A stretch of 64,000 nucleotides of DNA. Source: Halomonas sp. LR3S48. Lineage in GTDB: Bacteria > Pseudomonadota > Gammaproteobacteria > Pseudomonadales > Halomonadaceae. The position numbers and the translations under genes were made by a program. Below, one piece after another: positions 14,564 through 23,392 of the stretch. Each line of letters starts with the position of its first letter. The first letter of the stretch is position 1. Location: NCBI RefSeq assembly GCF_025725665.1, contig NZ_CP107009.1, positions 868,001 through 932,000 on the forward strand. Reading direction: 5' to 3'. The notes under the pieces were generated by a model. It made no database searches. It saw nothing but the letters and a program-made list of their open reading frames with translations, and was not told the DNA's origin.

Positions 14564-15640
14564 TTACCTGAACGATCTTCGGCGCAACTCAGGAACGACC
14601 AGCACGGCGAGGGTCAGGGCGGTGATCGGTAGCACGAAATAGAGCATCAGCGCGCTGAACCCGGCCAAGGCGTCGTGGTGGGTGGCGGCCAGGATCAGGT
14701 AGGCGGTATAGGCTACGTAGTACCCCATGAGGACGGCTCCCTCCCAGCGGTTGATGGCGCTGGCGGTGAAGCAGATCGGCAGGCAGGCAACGGCCACGGC
14801 CAGCATTACCGGCAGGTCGAGGCTGAGCATGGCATCGGTCACGGCAATGCCGGCTGGGGCGATCAGGCCGGCCAGGCCGAGGACTCCCAAGAGATTGAAG
14901 ATATTGCTGCCGACCACGTTGCCCACGGCGATGTCGCGCTGCCCGCGCATGGCTGCGACGATCGACGTGACGACCTCCGGCAGCGACGTACCGGCAGCGA
15001 CCACGGTCAGGCCGATTACCTGTTCGCTGACGCCGAGCCAGGTGGCCAGCACCACCGCCGCGTCGACGAACAGGCGTGAGCCGGCCACCAGCATGGCGAG
15101 CCCGCCCGCGACGAACAGTACGTCTCGCCCCCAATGGTGGCTTTTCTCCTCGCTGGTCTCCGGCTCGTCGAGCGCTGACTGTCGCCGACCCTGCCACAGC
15201 AGAAAGCCGGTGTAGGTGATCAGCCCCAGGAACAACAGCCCACCGTCGAGCCGGCCGATGCTTCCGTCCAGTGCCAACAGCAGCACGAGCAGTGAGATGC
15301 CGATCATCAGCGGAATATCCAGACGGATCAGTTGCTGGGCGACCGCCAGCGGCACGATCAGCGCCGAAATGCCCAGGATGAACAGCACGTTGAAAATATT
15401 GCTGCCCACCACGTTGCCGATGGCAATACCCGCTTGATCGTCGAGGGAAGCCTTGATGCTGACGACGAGCTCCGGGGCGCTGGTACCGAAGGCCACTACG
15501 GTAAGCCCGATGATCAACGGTGAGATTCCCACCTGCGCAGCCAGGCGCGACGCGCCCCGAACGAGGCCCTCCGCGCCGACGATCAAGAACACAAGACCGA
15601 CCAACAGCAGCAGCATTGTCAGCATATAGAGATTTTCCAT
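14564..15640 (-). CDS. Calcium/sodium antiporter, YrbG-like (CaCA family)
   Basis: A 358-residue inner-membrane cation exchanger with about 10-11 helices and the two inverted alpha repeats of the family: TVVAFGTSAPELVVSI with GNVVGSNIFN in the first half, TVVAAGTSLPEVVTSI with GNVVGSNIFN in the second. These carry the ion-binding residues. The family exchanges Na+ or H+ for Ca2+; such antiporters are common in halophiles. The ribosome site of the ATG at 15640 is weak. The next gene upstream (carbon-nitrogen hydrolase) is 57 bases away in the same direction. Confidence 0.9.
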   Translation of the reverse strand: MENLYMLTMLLLLVGLVFLIVGAEGLVRGASRLAAQVGISPLIIGLTVVAFGTSAPELVVSIKASLDDQAGIAIGNVVGSNIFNVLFILGISALIVPLAVAQQLIRLDIPLMIGISLLVLLLALDGSIGRLDGGLLFLGLITYTGFLLWQGRRQSALDEPETSEEKSHHWGRDVLFVAGGLAMLVAGSRLFVDAAVVLATWLGVSEQVIGLTVVAAGTSLPEVVTSIVAAMRGQRDIAVGNVVGSNIFNLLGVLGLAGLIAPAGIAVTDAMLSLDLPVMLAVAVACLPICFTASAINRWEGAVLMGYYVAYTAYLILAATHHDALAGFSALMLYFVLPITALTLAVLVVPELRRRSFR

Positions 15641-15697
15641 TCATCAGGGAGGAGGGAGTTTCATTCAGATGGGCCGGCTGCGGCCTGGTTGAGCCGG

Positions 15698-16441
15698 CTA
15701 CGCCGCGGGCGAAGCCGGGGCCAGCACTTGCGTGCTCAACGTGGCAGTGTCGAGCATGAGGATCGCTTCCTGCAAGCCGTCGAGTGCGGCAACGTACCTG
15801 CCGCGATCGTTCCACGCCGTAGAGCGGCCTCCGCCTGTTTCGCCATCGCAGGGCCCCACGCAGTTGGCCATCAGGATCGTCATGGCGTGTTCGCGGGCGA
15901 AGGTGGCGTAGTAGGCATAGGCTTCGTCCATTCCCGGTGCGAACTTGGCCACGCTGGCCAAGTACACGTCCGCACCCAGGCTTGCCGCCGTGGCGACATG
16001 CTCGGGCAGCAGCGACTCATAGCAGATTGCCAGCGCCAGGCGGTGCTCGCGGGTTTCGATGAGCATCGGCCGCTCACCGGGGGAGAAGTAGGGCAGTTCG
16101 TCGTCGTGGAGCCGCTGCTTGGCGTAGGCCTGACGCCCCGTATGGGGCTGGAACACCACCATGCCGATCCGCGGTTTTCGCGAGGTGACCAGCGGCAGCC
16201 CGACGCCAATCACGATGCCGTGGGCATTGCTCAGGCGCTGGAACACGTCCAGCCGCGGGTCTTCCTCGTGGGTGGCCAGGCCCTTGGCCAGCGTCGGCTC
16301 GTAGCCGGTCAGCGAAAGCTCGGGGAAGAAGATCAGCTCGCCGCCATACGATGCCGCCAGCTCGACGAGCTCGACATGGCGTTCCACGTTGCCCTCGACA
16401 TTGCCCGTTACCGAGGCGTACTGCACGGCACACAGCTTCAT
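15698..16441 (-). CDS. Carbon-nitrogen hydrolase (nitrilase superfamily)
   Basis: A 247-residue amidohydrolase of the nitrilase superfamily. The Glu-Lys-Cys triad is visible: Glu41 in IFFPELSLTGYEP, Lys108 in AYAKQRLHDDE and Cys140 in LAICYESL. The family hydrolyses non-peptide C-N bonds such as amides, carbamoyl compounds and nitriles; the exact substrate is not evident. It stands between the antiporter gene and the HMG-CoA reductase gene, 124 bases after the latter, so co-transcription is uncertain. Confidence 0.88.
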   Translation of the reverse strand: MKLCAVQYASVTGNVEGNVERHVELVELAASYGGELIFFPELSLTGYEPTLAKGLATHEEDPRLDVFQRLSNAHGIVIGVGLPLVTSRKPRIGMVVFQPHTGRQAYAKQRLHDDELPYFSPGERPMLIETREHRLALAICYESLLPEHVATAASLGADVYLASVAKFAPGMDEAYAYYATFAREHAMTILMANCVGPCDGETGGGRSTAWNDRGRYVAALDGLQEAILMLDTATLSTQVLAPASPAA

Positions 16442-16565
16442 CGGCTCGTTCCCTCTCGCTGGCCCTCGGGTAAGCGTACGACATTTTGCCGTTGGGAGAG
16501 TGATGGTTTACGAGACGCCCAACGGGCAGGGCCTCAGGCGTCTCTGGGTCGGCGAAGCGACCGGC

Positions 16566-17825
16566 TCAGTGTTTTCGCAGCCTGGCCAGCTCGCTCTCGG
16601 CAACGTCGACTCTCACGGTGCCTTTCTGTACCAGCAGATCGGCGATGACGGCCACCTCATCGCCCTGAGCACCGGCCATCAGGGCGATGTTCTTGGCATG
16701 CAGCGCCATGTGTCCCTTCTGGATGCCGGTGGTGGCCAGCGCCTTCATGGCGGCAAAGTTCTGCGCCAGGCCCACCGCCACGATGATTCGGCCCAGGCGT
16801 TCGGCCTGGGTCACGCCGAGTATCTCCAGGCAGTAGCGCGCGGTGGGGTGGGCGCGGGTGGCCCCGCCGATCAGCCCGACCGGCATCGGCATTTCCAGCG
16901 TACCGGTGAGGTTGCCTTCGCTGTCTTTCTCCCAGTGGGTCAGCGAGCGGTAGCGGCCCGTGCGGGCGGCGTAGGCGTGGGCGCCTGCTTCCACGGCGCG
17001 GGTATCGTTGCCGGTGGCCAGTACCACGGCGCTGACCCCGTTCATGATGCCCTTGTTGTGGGTGGCTGCTCGGTACGGATCCAGGTCGGCGAAGCGGTAG
17101 GCCGAGAGCATGCCGTCGCGTACCTCCTCGCCGCCGATCTGATCCAGACGCCAGGTGGCCCGCGCCCGCATCAGCCGTCGGTCCGCCAGGTTGGAGAGAA
17201 TGCGCAGCCGGCTCTTGCCGCCGCTCCACTCCGCCAGCGAGGGTGCCGCCGCCTCGGCCATGGAGTTCACCGCGTTGGCACCCATGGCGTCACGTACGTC
17301 CACCAGCAGGTGAACGATCAGCATGTCGTCCAGCACCCTCACCTCGAGATCGCGGAAGCCGCCGCCGTGCTTGACCAGTACGGGGTCGGTGGCATCGCAG
17401 ATCTGGCGGATCTGCTCGCGCGCCTCCAGCACCTTGAGGCGCGCGAACTCTGGATTGGGCACCTCGACGAGCTGCACCTGGGCGATCATCAGCGGCGCGG
17501 CGGCATCGGTGACAAAGCCGCCGGAATCGCGGCACTGGCGCGCCGCGTTGCACACCGCCGCCACCACGGAGGACTCCTCCGTGGCCATCGGTACCAGCTG
17601 CTCCTCGCCGTCGATGATCAGGTTGGTGGCGATACCCAACGGAATGTTCAGGGTGCCGATCACGTTCTCGATCATCGAGTCGGCGGTTTCCGGCACGAGG
17701 TTGCCCATGTCGCCGAGATGCGCCACGCCTGCGTCGTCAAGGCCGGCGATCTCGGCTACCTTGGCGAGCCGCTCCTGGGGCGAGAGCTGATAGAAGCCGG
17801 CGATTCGGGAAGTGCTGTGAGCCAT
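16566..17825 (-). CDS. mvaA: Degradative (class II) hydroxymethylglutaryl-CoA reductase
   Basis: A 419-residue enzyme that in the degradative direction oxidises mevalonate plus CoA to HMG-CoA. Catalytic residues known from the Pseudomonas mevalonii enzyme can be located: Glu in MATEESSVVAA, Lys in THNKGIMNG, Asp in GNDTRAVEAG and His in QKGHMALHAKN. Gammaproteobacteria make isoprenoids by the MEP route, so a catabolic role is expected. The ATG at 17825 has AGG upstream. It is the third gene of an operon with a small membrane protein and a TctA-type permease. The HMG-CoA lyase gene (mvaB) needed to finish the pathway is not in this window. Confidence 0.92.
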   Translation of the reverse strand: MAHSTSRIAGFYQLSPQERLAKVAEIAGLDDAGVAHLGDMGNLVPETADSMIENVIGTLNIPLGIATNLIIDGEEQLVPMATEESSVVAAVCNAARQCRDSGGFVTDAAAPLMIAQVQLVEVPNPEFARLKVLEAREQIRQICDATDPVLVKHGGGFRDLEVRVLDDMLIVHLLVDVRDAMGANAVNSMAEAAAPSLAEWSGGKSRLRILSNLADRRLMRARATWRLDQIGGEEVRDGMLSAYRFADLDPYRAATHNKGIMNGVSAVVLATGNDTRAVEAGAHAYAARTGRYRSLTHWEKDSEGNLTGTLEMPMPVGLIGGATRAHPTARYCLEILGVTQAERLGRIIVAVGLAQNFAAMKALATTGIQKGHMALHAKNIALMAGAQGDEVAVIADLLVQKGTVRVDVAESELARLRKH

Positions 17826-17876
17826 GTCGATACCTGTCAAAAGCAATGAAAGACGATCTGAAAAGAAAACTGAGCC

Positions 17877-19229
17877 TCAGGCCAGCAGTCCCATCAGCCA
17901 CGGAGCGGCGTAGAGCGTCATGAACTGCACGCCGTAGTTCACGCCCCAGCGGTTCAGCAGACCCGCCACCAGGGCCAGCACCATCACGCCGAGGATGCCC
18001 ATTACCCCGGCATCCATGTACGCCAGCAGCATCACCAGGGCGAAGAACATGGCGAGGAAGGCCTCGTGGGGAATGTGGCGGAACACGAAGACGCAGATCT
18101 GGCGTGCGTAGCGCACCGCGATGGGGTAGGTGATCAGCAGCGCGACGGCAGAGCCGAGAATGCTGGCAATGGCGATCTCCGAGAAACTCATCAGGTGGTG
18201 AGCGTTCTGCTCCAGGGTCAGCACCGGCGGTGCGTTGAAGAAGGCGTTGCCGGGGCCGATGGCCATGGGGCTCATGGGGATGCCCAGCGCCGCCAGCGGG
18301 ATCAGGATGCCGGCGATGTAGGCGGCATTGGTGACGGCGTCCATGGAGGAGAGTGCCCGGCTGGCCTTCTCGACGGTGCCCTTTACCCAGCTTGACATCA
18401 CCTCGCCGAGAAAGATGGTGATACCTACCGGGCTCATGAAGAAGGTGACCGAGCCCAGCACCGAGCTGGCGGCGGCCGAGGCCGTCTCCTGCCGCGTGAG
18501 GATGCGGAAGGGGTTGGGCAGCTTGTGGTCGTCCTCGGTCTTGTAGATCTGGATGGTCTTGGGCTCGGCCACTGCCATAGCCTGGCGCTCACGCCTCACC
18601 AGCAGTTGCGCCAGGTTGAACATCATCGGGCCGATGGTGATACCCAGGAAGAACGAGATGAACACCACCCGGCCCTCGGGAATCACCCCCATGCCCCAGT
18701 AGAAGTGGCGCAGCGCCTGGATCAGCGCCGCCAGCACCAGGATGCTGACCAGGCTGATGACCTTCTCGCGGCTCATCAGTGCCAGGAACACCGCGCCGCC
18801 GAAGAAGATCTGGCTGGCGTAATGGCCCAGCACGTCGGCCAGCGGTGTGAGCAGGAAGGCGAGAAACAGGCTGATTGGCACCGCGACGAGGGTGCCGATC
18901 ACCGAGCCGGAGGCCATCTTGCGAATCGCCAGGGTGGCCTGGCCCTCCCGCTTCAGCGTCAAGGCGTGTTCCACCATGGGCGCCGACATCACGCCGCCGG
19001 GAATACCCGCTACCGAGACTGGAATCGAGTCGGTGAGCTTCTTGGCCACGATCGCCGCCATGAAGAAGGCCAGGACCACGGGCAGCGGGATGCCCGCCAC
19101 CACCAGCGCCAGTGTAACGGGCGCCAGCACGGCGGTTTCATCGGTGCCGGGCGCCACACCGATGGCGGTATAGACCACCACCGCGATGAGTGCGGCGATG
19201 AGCATCTGCAACAGCAGCATCGGGTCCAT
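17877..19229 (-). CDS. TctA-type permease of a tripartite tricarboxylate transporter
   Basis: A 450-residue inner-membrane protein with about 11-12 helices. It fits the TctA family (TIGVAP-like N-terminal helix; DSIPVSVAGIPGGVMSAPMV; a matching IPMSPMAIGPGN loop in the second half), which moves carboxylates with Na+ or H+ using a periplasmic binding protein. It is slightly short for the family (about 500). Start 19229 (MDPMLLLQ) lies two bases after the stop of the small upstream gene. Sitting with mvaA, it most likely imports mevalonate or a related hydroxy acid; this is inferred. No TctC binding protein is nearby. Confidence 0.85.
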   Translation of the reverse strand: MDPMLLLQMLIAALIAVVVYTAIGVAPGTDETAVLAPVTLALVVAGIPLPVVLAFFMAAIVAKKLTDSIPVSVAGIPGGVMSAPMVEHALTLKREGQATLAIRKMASGSVIGTLVAVPISLFLAFLLTPLADVLGHYASQIFFGGAVFLALMSREKVISLVSILVLAALIQALRHFYWGMGVIPEGRVVFISFFLGITIGPMMFNLAQLLVRRERQAMAVAEPKTIQIYKTEDDHKLPNPFRILTRQETASAAASSVLGSVTFFMSPVGITIFLGEVMSSWVKGTVEKASRALSSMDAVTNAAYIAGILIPLAALGIPMSPMAIGPGNAFFNAPPVLTLEQNAHHLMSFSEIAIASILGSAVALLITYPIAVRYARQICVFVFRHIPHEAFLAMFFALVMLLAYMDAGVMGILGVMVLALVAGLLNRWGVNYGVQFMTLYAAPWLMGLLA

Positions 19230-19231
19230 GC

Positions 19232-19465
19232 TCACGCCTCCCCTTCGATGTCGAGGCGGCGCTTGGGACGGAACAGCAGCGCGCTGAGGAAGAAGCCGAC
19301 GATGGCGCCGGAAAGGCCCAGCACCAGCGGGCCGGGCGCCGGCCACGGCGCGAGCAGGAAGCCACCCAGGCTCAGCAGCGTGGCGAGCGAAAGCGAGATG
19401 AGCAGATCCCGGCCCGAGACGGTGTCGTCCCAGACATTCAGGTAAGCCCTGTCTTTGGCTGGCAT
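19232..19465 (-). CDS. Small two-helix membrane protein, probable TctB-like partner
   Basis: A 77-residue protein with two hydrophobic segments (LLISLSLATLLSLGGFLLA and LVLGLSGAIVGFFLSALLF) and a basic, cytosolic-looking end. Its place directly before the TctA-type gene is where tctB, the small membrane subunit, normally lies, but typical TctB has about four helices and 140-170 residues. The ATG at 19465 has GGAG upstream. The family assignment is by position only. It is the first gene of the mevalonate-type operon and faces the MocR operators. Confidence 0.65.
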   Translation of the reverse strand: MPAKDRAYLNVWDDTVSGRDLLISLSLATLLSLGGFLLAPWPAPGPLVLGLSGAIVGFFLSALLFRPKRRLDIEGEA

Positions 19466-19548
19466 GCGAAACTCCAAGTGTGTGTCGTTATTGTGTTGTA
19501 AGCCGTTGCCGGCATTGCCAGCTTCGGGAAAACCGTTCGGCAGCATAA

Positions 19549-19603
19549 GGTACAGTTGGTGAGATTGTCCCAAGTACTGTACCGTCTCGATCAAGGGTAC
19601 AGT
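19549..19603. promoter_or_regulatory. Three GGTACAGT boxes between the mevalonate operon and the MocR gene
   Basis: GGTACAGT (19549-19556), its reverse complement ACTGTACC (19576-19583) and GGTACAGT again (19596-19603) lie in the 157-base divergent intergenic region. Centres are 27 and 20 bases apart. MocR-type regulators typically bind two or three such direct and inverted boxes near their own promoter and that of the divergent target. Confidence 0.7.
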
Positions 19604-19622
19604 TCGTTGCGAGAGGGTAGGC

Positions 19623-21002
19623 ATGACCAAATCCGGCCAGATTGCAGAAGCCCTGCTCAAGGCCATGGACGAGGGCCGGCTGGCACCGGGCGGCAAGGTG
19701 GCCTCCATTCGCGAGGCGGCCCGGCAGTTCGGCGTGGCCAAGAACACCATCATTGATGCCTACGACCAGCTCGTCGCCATGGGGCGTCTGCAGGCCCGCC
19801 ATGGCTCCGGTTTCTTCGTCTCCCATGCGCGGCCCCAGGCCACGGTGGAGGAGCGCGAGAGCCTGACCGAGGCGATCGACAGCGTCTCGCTGCTGCGCGA
19901 GCAGTTGGTGGGAAGCTATGCCGTGCGCGCCGGTGACGGCCGCGCCCCGGCCTCATGGATGGGCGGGCTCGACCTCACCCGCGCGCTGAGACGGCGTGGG
20001 CCGGAGCAGGAAGAGGCACACTTCGAATACGGCATGCCGCAAGGCTTCGAGCCGCTGCGTGATGCCATCGCCCGGGCGCTGGCCGGCCGCTCCATCCACG
20101 CCGCCCAGGAACAGGTACTGCTCACCTTCGGCGCCAACCATGCCTTCGACCTGATCGTGCGCCACTTCGTCGATGCCGGCGACAGCGTGATGGTGGAAAC
20201 GCCGGGCTACTATCCGCTATTCGGCAAACTGCGACTGGCGCGGGCCAAGCTGGTAGGGGTGTCGCGCACGCCGGAGGGGCCGGACCTGGAGGAGTTCGAA
20301 CGCAAGGTACGCCAGTACCGGCCGCGGCTGTTCTTCCTGCAGCCCAACGCCCACAACCCCACCGGAACCAGCATGTCGCTGAGCAACATGCACCAGCTGC
20401 TGAAGATCGCCGAACAGTACGGGGTGGTGCTGGTGGAGGACGATGTATTCGCCGACCTGTTGCCCCAGGGGAGTGCACACCTGGCGGCGCTGGATGGGCT
20501 GGAGAACGTCATCTACGTGGGCACCTTCTCCAAGACGCTCTCCACCGGGCTGCGTTCAGGTTATATCGCCGGCAGCCGCGAACTGATCCGCTCCCTTACC
20601 GACATCAAGATGCTCACGGTGGTCAACTCTTCCACCTTCATCGAATCGGTGATCCATGAACTGGTGGTGAAGGGCCGTTACCGCCGCCATCTGGTACAGC
20701 TTCGCGAGCGGGTGGCCAAGGCCAGCGCCAGCGCCCGGCGCGCCCTGCGCGAAGTGGGCATCGACGATATCAGCGGCCCCGGCGGTGGCTACTACCTGTG
20801 GGCCAGGCTACCCGCCGGCATCGATACACTGGAGCTGGCCAAGCGCGCCACGGAGGAGGGCATCTTCATCGCCCCCGGTGCCATCTTCTCTCTGCGCCCC
20901 GACGGCATCGATGGCACCGCCATGCGCATCAACGTCGCTTATGCCAACGACTATCGCTTCCTGGAGTTCCTGAGAAAAACGCTGGATCAGACTTCACCCT
21001 AA
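19623..21002 (+). CDS. MocR-type regulator (GntR winged helix fused to aminotransferase-like domain)
   Basis: A 459-residue regulator with an N-terminal GntR winged helix (about 1-70; VASIREAARQFGVAKNTI) and a fold-type I aminotransferase-like domain to the end. The PLP lysine is Lys304 in VGTFSKTLSTG, and HNPTGTSMS and VEDDVFADLL are further marks of the fold. MocR proteins use bound PLP plus a metabolite as effector. It is divergent from the mvaA operon and is the obvious candidate regulator of it. Its stop overlaps that of the convergent DHFR-like gene by a few bases. Confidence 0.9.
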   Translation: MTKSGQIAEALLKAMDEGRLAPGGKVASIREAARQFGVAKNTIIDAYDQLVAMGRLQARHGSGFFVSHARPQATVEERESLTEAIDSVSLLREQLVGSYAVRAGDGRAPASWMGGLDLTRALRRRGPEQEEAHFEYGMPQGFEPLRDAIARALAGRSIHAAQEQVLLTFGANHAFDLIVRHFVDAGDSVMVETPGYYPLFGKLRLARAKLVGVSRTPEGPDLEEFERKVRQYRPRLFFLQPNAHNPTGTSMSLSNMHQLLKIAEQYGVVLVEDDVFADLLPQGSAHLAALDGLENVIYVGTFSKTLSTGLRSGYIAGSRELIRSLTDIKMLTVVNSSTFIESVIHELVVKGRYRRHLVQLRERVAKASASARRALREVGIDDISGPGGGYYLWARLPAGIDTLELAKRATEEGIFIAPGAIFSLRPDGIDGTAMRINVAYANDYRFLEFLRKTLDQTSP

Positions 21003-21667
21003 CCTTCCCGCTGCATCTTCTCGCGCCTTGCCACTTCCGCCGGGGTGGGTGGGTCCATGGCGAAGTCGTCGGTTTTCACCGCGCCGTCGCGCTCGTATTT
21101 GGCTATCACGATGCCGTTGGGCGACACGCGATTGGCGGCGAGCTTGAAAGCCGCCGGCGCTGCGCCATCGTCGAACAGCTTCTTGCCTTTCCCCAGCACG
21201 ACGGGGCAGATGAACATGGTGATTTCATCGACGAGATCGTTCGCCAGCAGCGAGTGGACCAGCTCGGTGCTGCCTTGGGTGACCAGCGCCGGCCCATCTT
21301 CCTGCTTCAGCCTGGCGACATCGGCCGCCGCATCGCGGAGAGCCACCGAACCCTCCCAGGTCAGTTCCAGGCCCTTGCGGGTCGCCACGTACTTCTTGAT
21401 CGAGTTGAAGGTTTTGGCAATGAAATCGTCCGGCCCTCCCTCGGCATAAGGCCAGTGCGCGGCGAAGATCTCATACGTCTTGCGCCCGAGCAGCAGGTCG
21501 AACGGTTGGCCAAACAACTTGTCGATCTCTTCTCCGAACACCTCGTCCACCAGCGGTGCGACCCAACCGCCGTAGCGGAAACCGCCGGTCGGGTCTTCCT
21601 GCGGCCCGCCGGGTGCCTGCATGACGCCGTCCATTGAGACCATGGCGCCAACGATCACTTTTCGCAT
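20999..21667 (-). CDS. Dihydrofolate reductase family protein (RibD C-terminal-like)
   Basis: A 222-residue protein of the RibD_C/YyaP-YwjB-like dihydrofolate-reductase fold: VIVGAMVSMDGVMQAPGG at the N-terminus, LLLGRKTYEIFAAHW, and LVTQGSTELVHSLLANDLVDE in the second half. Members reduce unknown pteridine- or flavin-like substrates with NADPH. The ATG at 21667 has a strong AGGAGG; the in-frame extension to 21706 is not conserved. Its neighbours give no functional clue; the OsmC gene upstream is 96 bases away in the same direction. Confidence 0.85.
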   Translation of the reverse strand: MRKVIVGAMVSMDGVMQAPGGPQEDPTGGFRYGGWVAPLVDEVFGEEIDKLFGQPFDLLLGRKTYEIFAAHWPYAEGGPDDFIAKTFNSIKKYVATRKGLELTWEGSVALRDAAADVARLKQEDGPALVTQGSTELVHSLLANDLVDEITMFICPVVLGKGKKLFDDGAAPAAFKLAANRVSPNGIVIAKYERDGAVKTDDFAMDPPTPAEVARREKMQREG

Positions 21668-21763
21668 GAGTTCATCCTCCTGGTTTGCTTTTTCGTATCC
21701 AGTCATCGAACGAGGCGTCGAGGAATCGACAGGTGGGTGTACTCAGTGGGGGAGAAGTAGAGC

Positions 21764-22276
21764 TCAGCCCGTTGCGGGTTTGCGAGCAACCGACAGCGCA
21801 GGCGGGTGTGCCAGCGTTTGGTAAACGACGCAGTAGCGCTCCGTCAGGCGCAAGAGAGTGTCGAGCTGCTCTTCCGTGGCATCGGTGTCGAGGGTGAATT
21901 GCAGCCGAATGTTCTGGAAGCCGACGGGCACTTCCTTTGATACGCCAAGCGTTCCGCGGAAATCGAGATCACCTTCCGCCTGGAGCGAGGCATCTCGCAA
22001 CTCAATGCCGAGTGAGGTGGCCACGGCGTTCAGTGTCACCCCCGCGCAGGCCACCAGGGCTTCGAGCAGCATGTCGCCCGAACACGCGCTCTGGCCACTC
22101 CCGCCCGTGGCGGGATGCAGCCCGGCTTCAACCAGCGCTTTGCCCGTCTCGATCCTGCAGCTGACACCCTCACCGAGGCGGCCTTGCGCGCGAAGAGTGA
22201 TCAGCGCGGCATCCGGTGCCTCGCGATAACGCTCTTTCAGTGGCGTCTGGACGGACCGCAACTCTTCAGCCTTCAT
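21764..22276 (-). CDS. OsmC family protein
   Basis: A 170-residue OsmC/Ohr-fold protein. The two redox cysteines of the family appear as SACSGDMLLEALVACAGVTL (the second sits in the usual ACxG context) and RYCVVYQTL near the C-terminus. OsmC/Ohr proteins reduce organic hydroperoxides with cysteine chemistry; the branch with GTLGVSKEVPVG is often annotated only as OsmC family. The ATG at 22276 has GAGGAG upstream. A role in peroxide defence is likely. Confidence 0.85.
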   Translation of the reverse strand: MKAEELRSVQTPLKERYREAPDAALITLRAQGRLGEGVSCRIETGKALVEAGLHPATGGSGQSACSGDMLLEALVACAGVTLNAVATSLGIELRDASLQAEGDLDFRGTLGVSKEVPVGFQNIRLQFTLDTDATEEQLDTLLRLTERYCVVYQTLAHPPALSVARKPATG

Positions 22277-22459
22277 GTCACTCTCCTCATGATTGCCATG
22301 GATAATTGTCTTGGCCCATGACGTGCTTTCAGCGGTAAGGCCGCGTTAAGCCGTAAGCTGTCTCGAGCATCTCATGAGGATAGGCGAAAAGTTCACCAGC
22401 AGGATCTTTGCTACATTCACCCTCGACGACAAAACGCATCGACAACCCGGAGCCCGCTC

Positions 22460-23200
22460 ATGTCTCGTGCTATTGAAATCCCCGCTGCCGACGGCACCAT
22501 CGACGCTCATGTCTTCACGCCCGGGAGCGCCGACCGTCCCCTTCCAGCCGTGGTGCTGTTCACCGATATCGGTGGCCTGCGCCCCTGCTACCACGAGAAG
22601 GCCCAGCAGATCGCGGACAATGGCTATGCCGTGTTGATGCCAAACGTCTACTACCGCGATGCGAGCGGCACCATCGTGCCGGAGGGAAAGTCCTTCCGCG
22701 ACCCGGACGTGCGTCCGACGCTGGTCGAGTATGCCGATCATCTGACGCCCGAGGCGCAATCCCGCGACTTCGTCGCCCTGTTGGACTGCATCGATAACGA
22801 GGCTGAGTTCGCTGACAGCAAGATGGGCGTGGTCGGCTACTGCATGACCAGCGCCTTTGCGCTGCGCATGGCGGCCGAACATCCCGACCGCGTCGCTGCC
22901 GCGGCGGGTTTCCACTCGGCCCGGCTGGCGGAAGCCAATGATCCGAACAGTCCCGTGCATATAGTCGGCACCATCAAGGCGCGCATCTATTTCGGCCACG
23001 CCGACAAGGACGAGTTGCTGCCCCCCGAGCAGATCGCCCGCATGGACGAGGCGCTGGCCACAGCCGGCGTGCACTTCACCACCGAACTCTACAAGGGGGC
23101 CGCCCACGGCTTCACGGCCAAGGATGCCCCTTCATACAGTGCGGCTGCCGATGCCTTGCATCACAAGCGGTTGGCCATGCTTCTGGAAGAGACGTTGTAG
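22460..23200 (+). CDS. Dienelactone hydrolase family protein
   Basis: A 246-residue alpha/beta hydrolase of the dienelactone hydrolase branch. The nucleophile is Cys128 in VVGYCMTSAFAL; the acid is Asp182 or Asp184 in FGHADKDELLP and the base His216 in KGAAHGFT. Dienelactone hydrolases open lactone rings in chloroaromatic degradation, but most genomic members act on unknown esters. GGAG precedes the ATG. It stands alone, divergent from the OsmC gene (183 bases apart). Confidence 0.88.
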   Translation: MSRAIEIPAADGTIDAHVFTPGSADRPLPAVVLFTDIGGLRPCYHEKAQQIADNGYAVLMPNVYYRDASGTIVPEGKSFRDPDVRPTLVEYADHLTPEAQSRDFVALLDCIDNEAEFADSKMGVVGYCMTSAFALRMAAEHPDRVAAAAGFHSARLAEANDPNSPVHIVGTIKARIYFGHADKDELLPPEQIARMDEALATAGVHFTTELYKGAAHGFTAKDAPSYSAAADALHHKRLAMLLEETL

Positions 23201-23248
23201 CGAAAGCAGCGTCGTTTCTCCGCGGTTCGGTGGAGTGGGGCCGCGACG

Positions 23249-23392
23249 TTATCTCCCCCTCGACAGTCTCTGGGCACCCTTGCGAAGTTTACGCCACGCC
23301 CGACCCAACAGCCTGGCAAACAGATCGGCCTTCACTCGGGCATTGCGCTGCTCAATTGCCCGCATTTTAGGATCCGGATTGTGGAAAGCCAT
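23249..23392 (-). CDS. Very small basic protein
   Basis: A 47-residue basic protein (LLGRAWRKLRKGAQRLSRGR at the C-terminus) without a family I recognise. Support is a perfect GGAGGA site eight bases before the ATG at 23392. An in-frame extension to 23449 lacks such a site. It may be DNA- or membrane-surface-associated judging by charge only. It is convergent with the dienelactone hydrolase gene. Confidence 0.5.
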   Translation of the reverse strand: MAFHNPDPKMRAIEQRNARVKADLFARLLGRAWRKLRKGAQRLSRGR

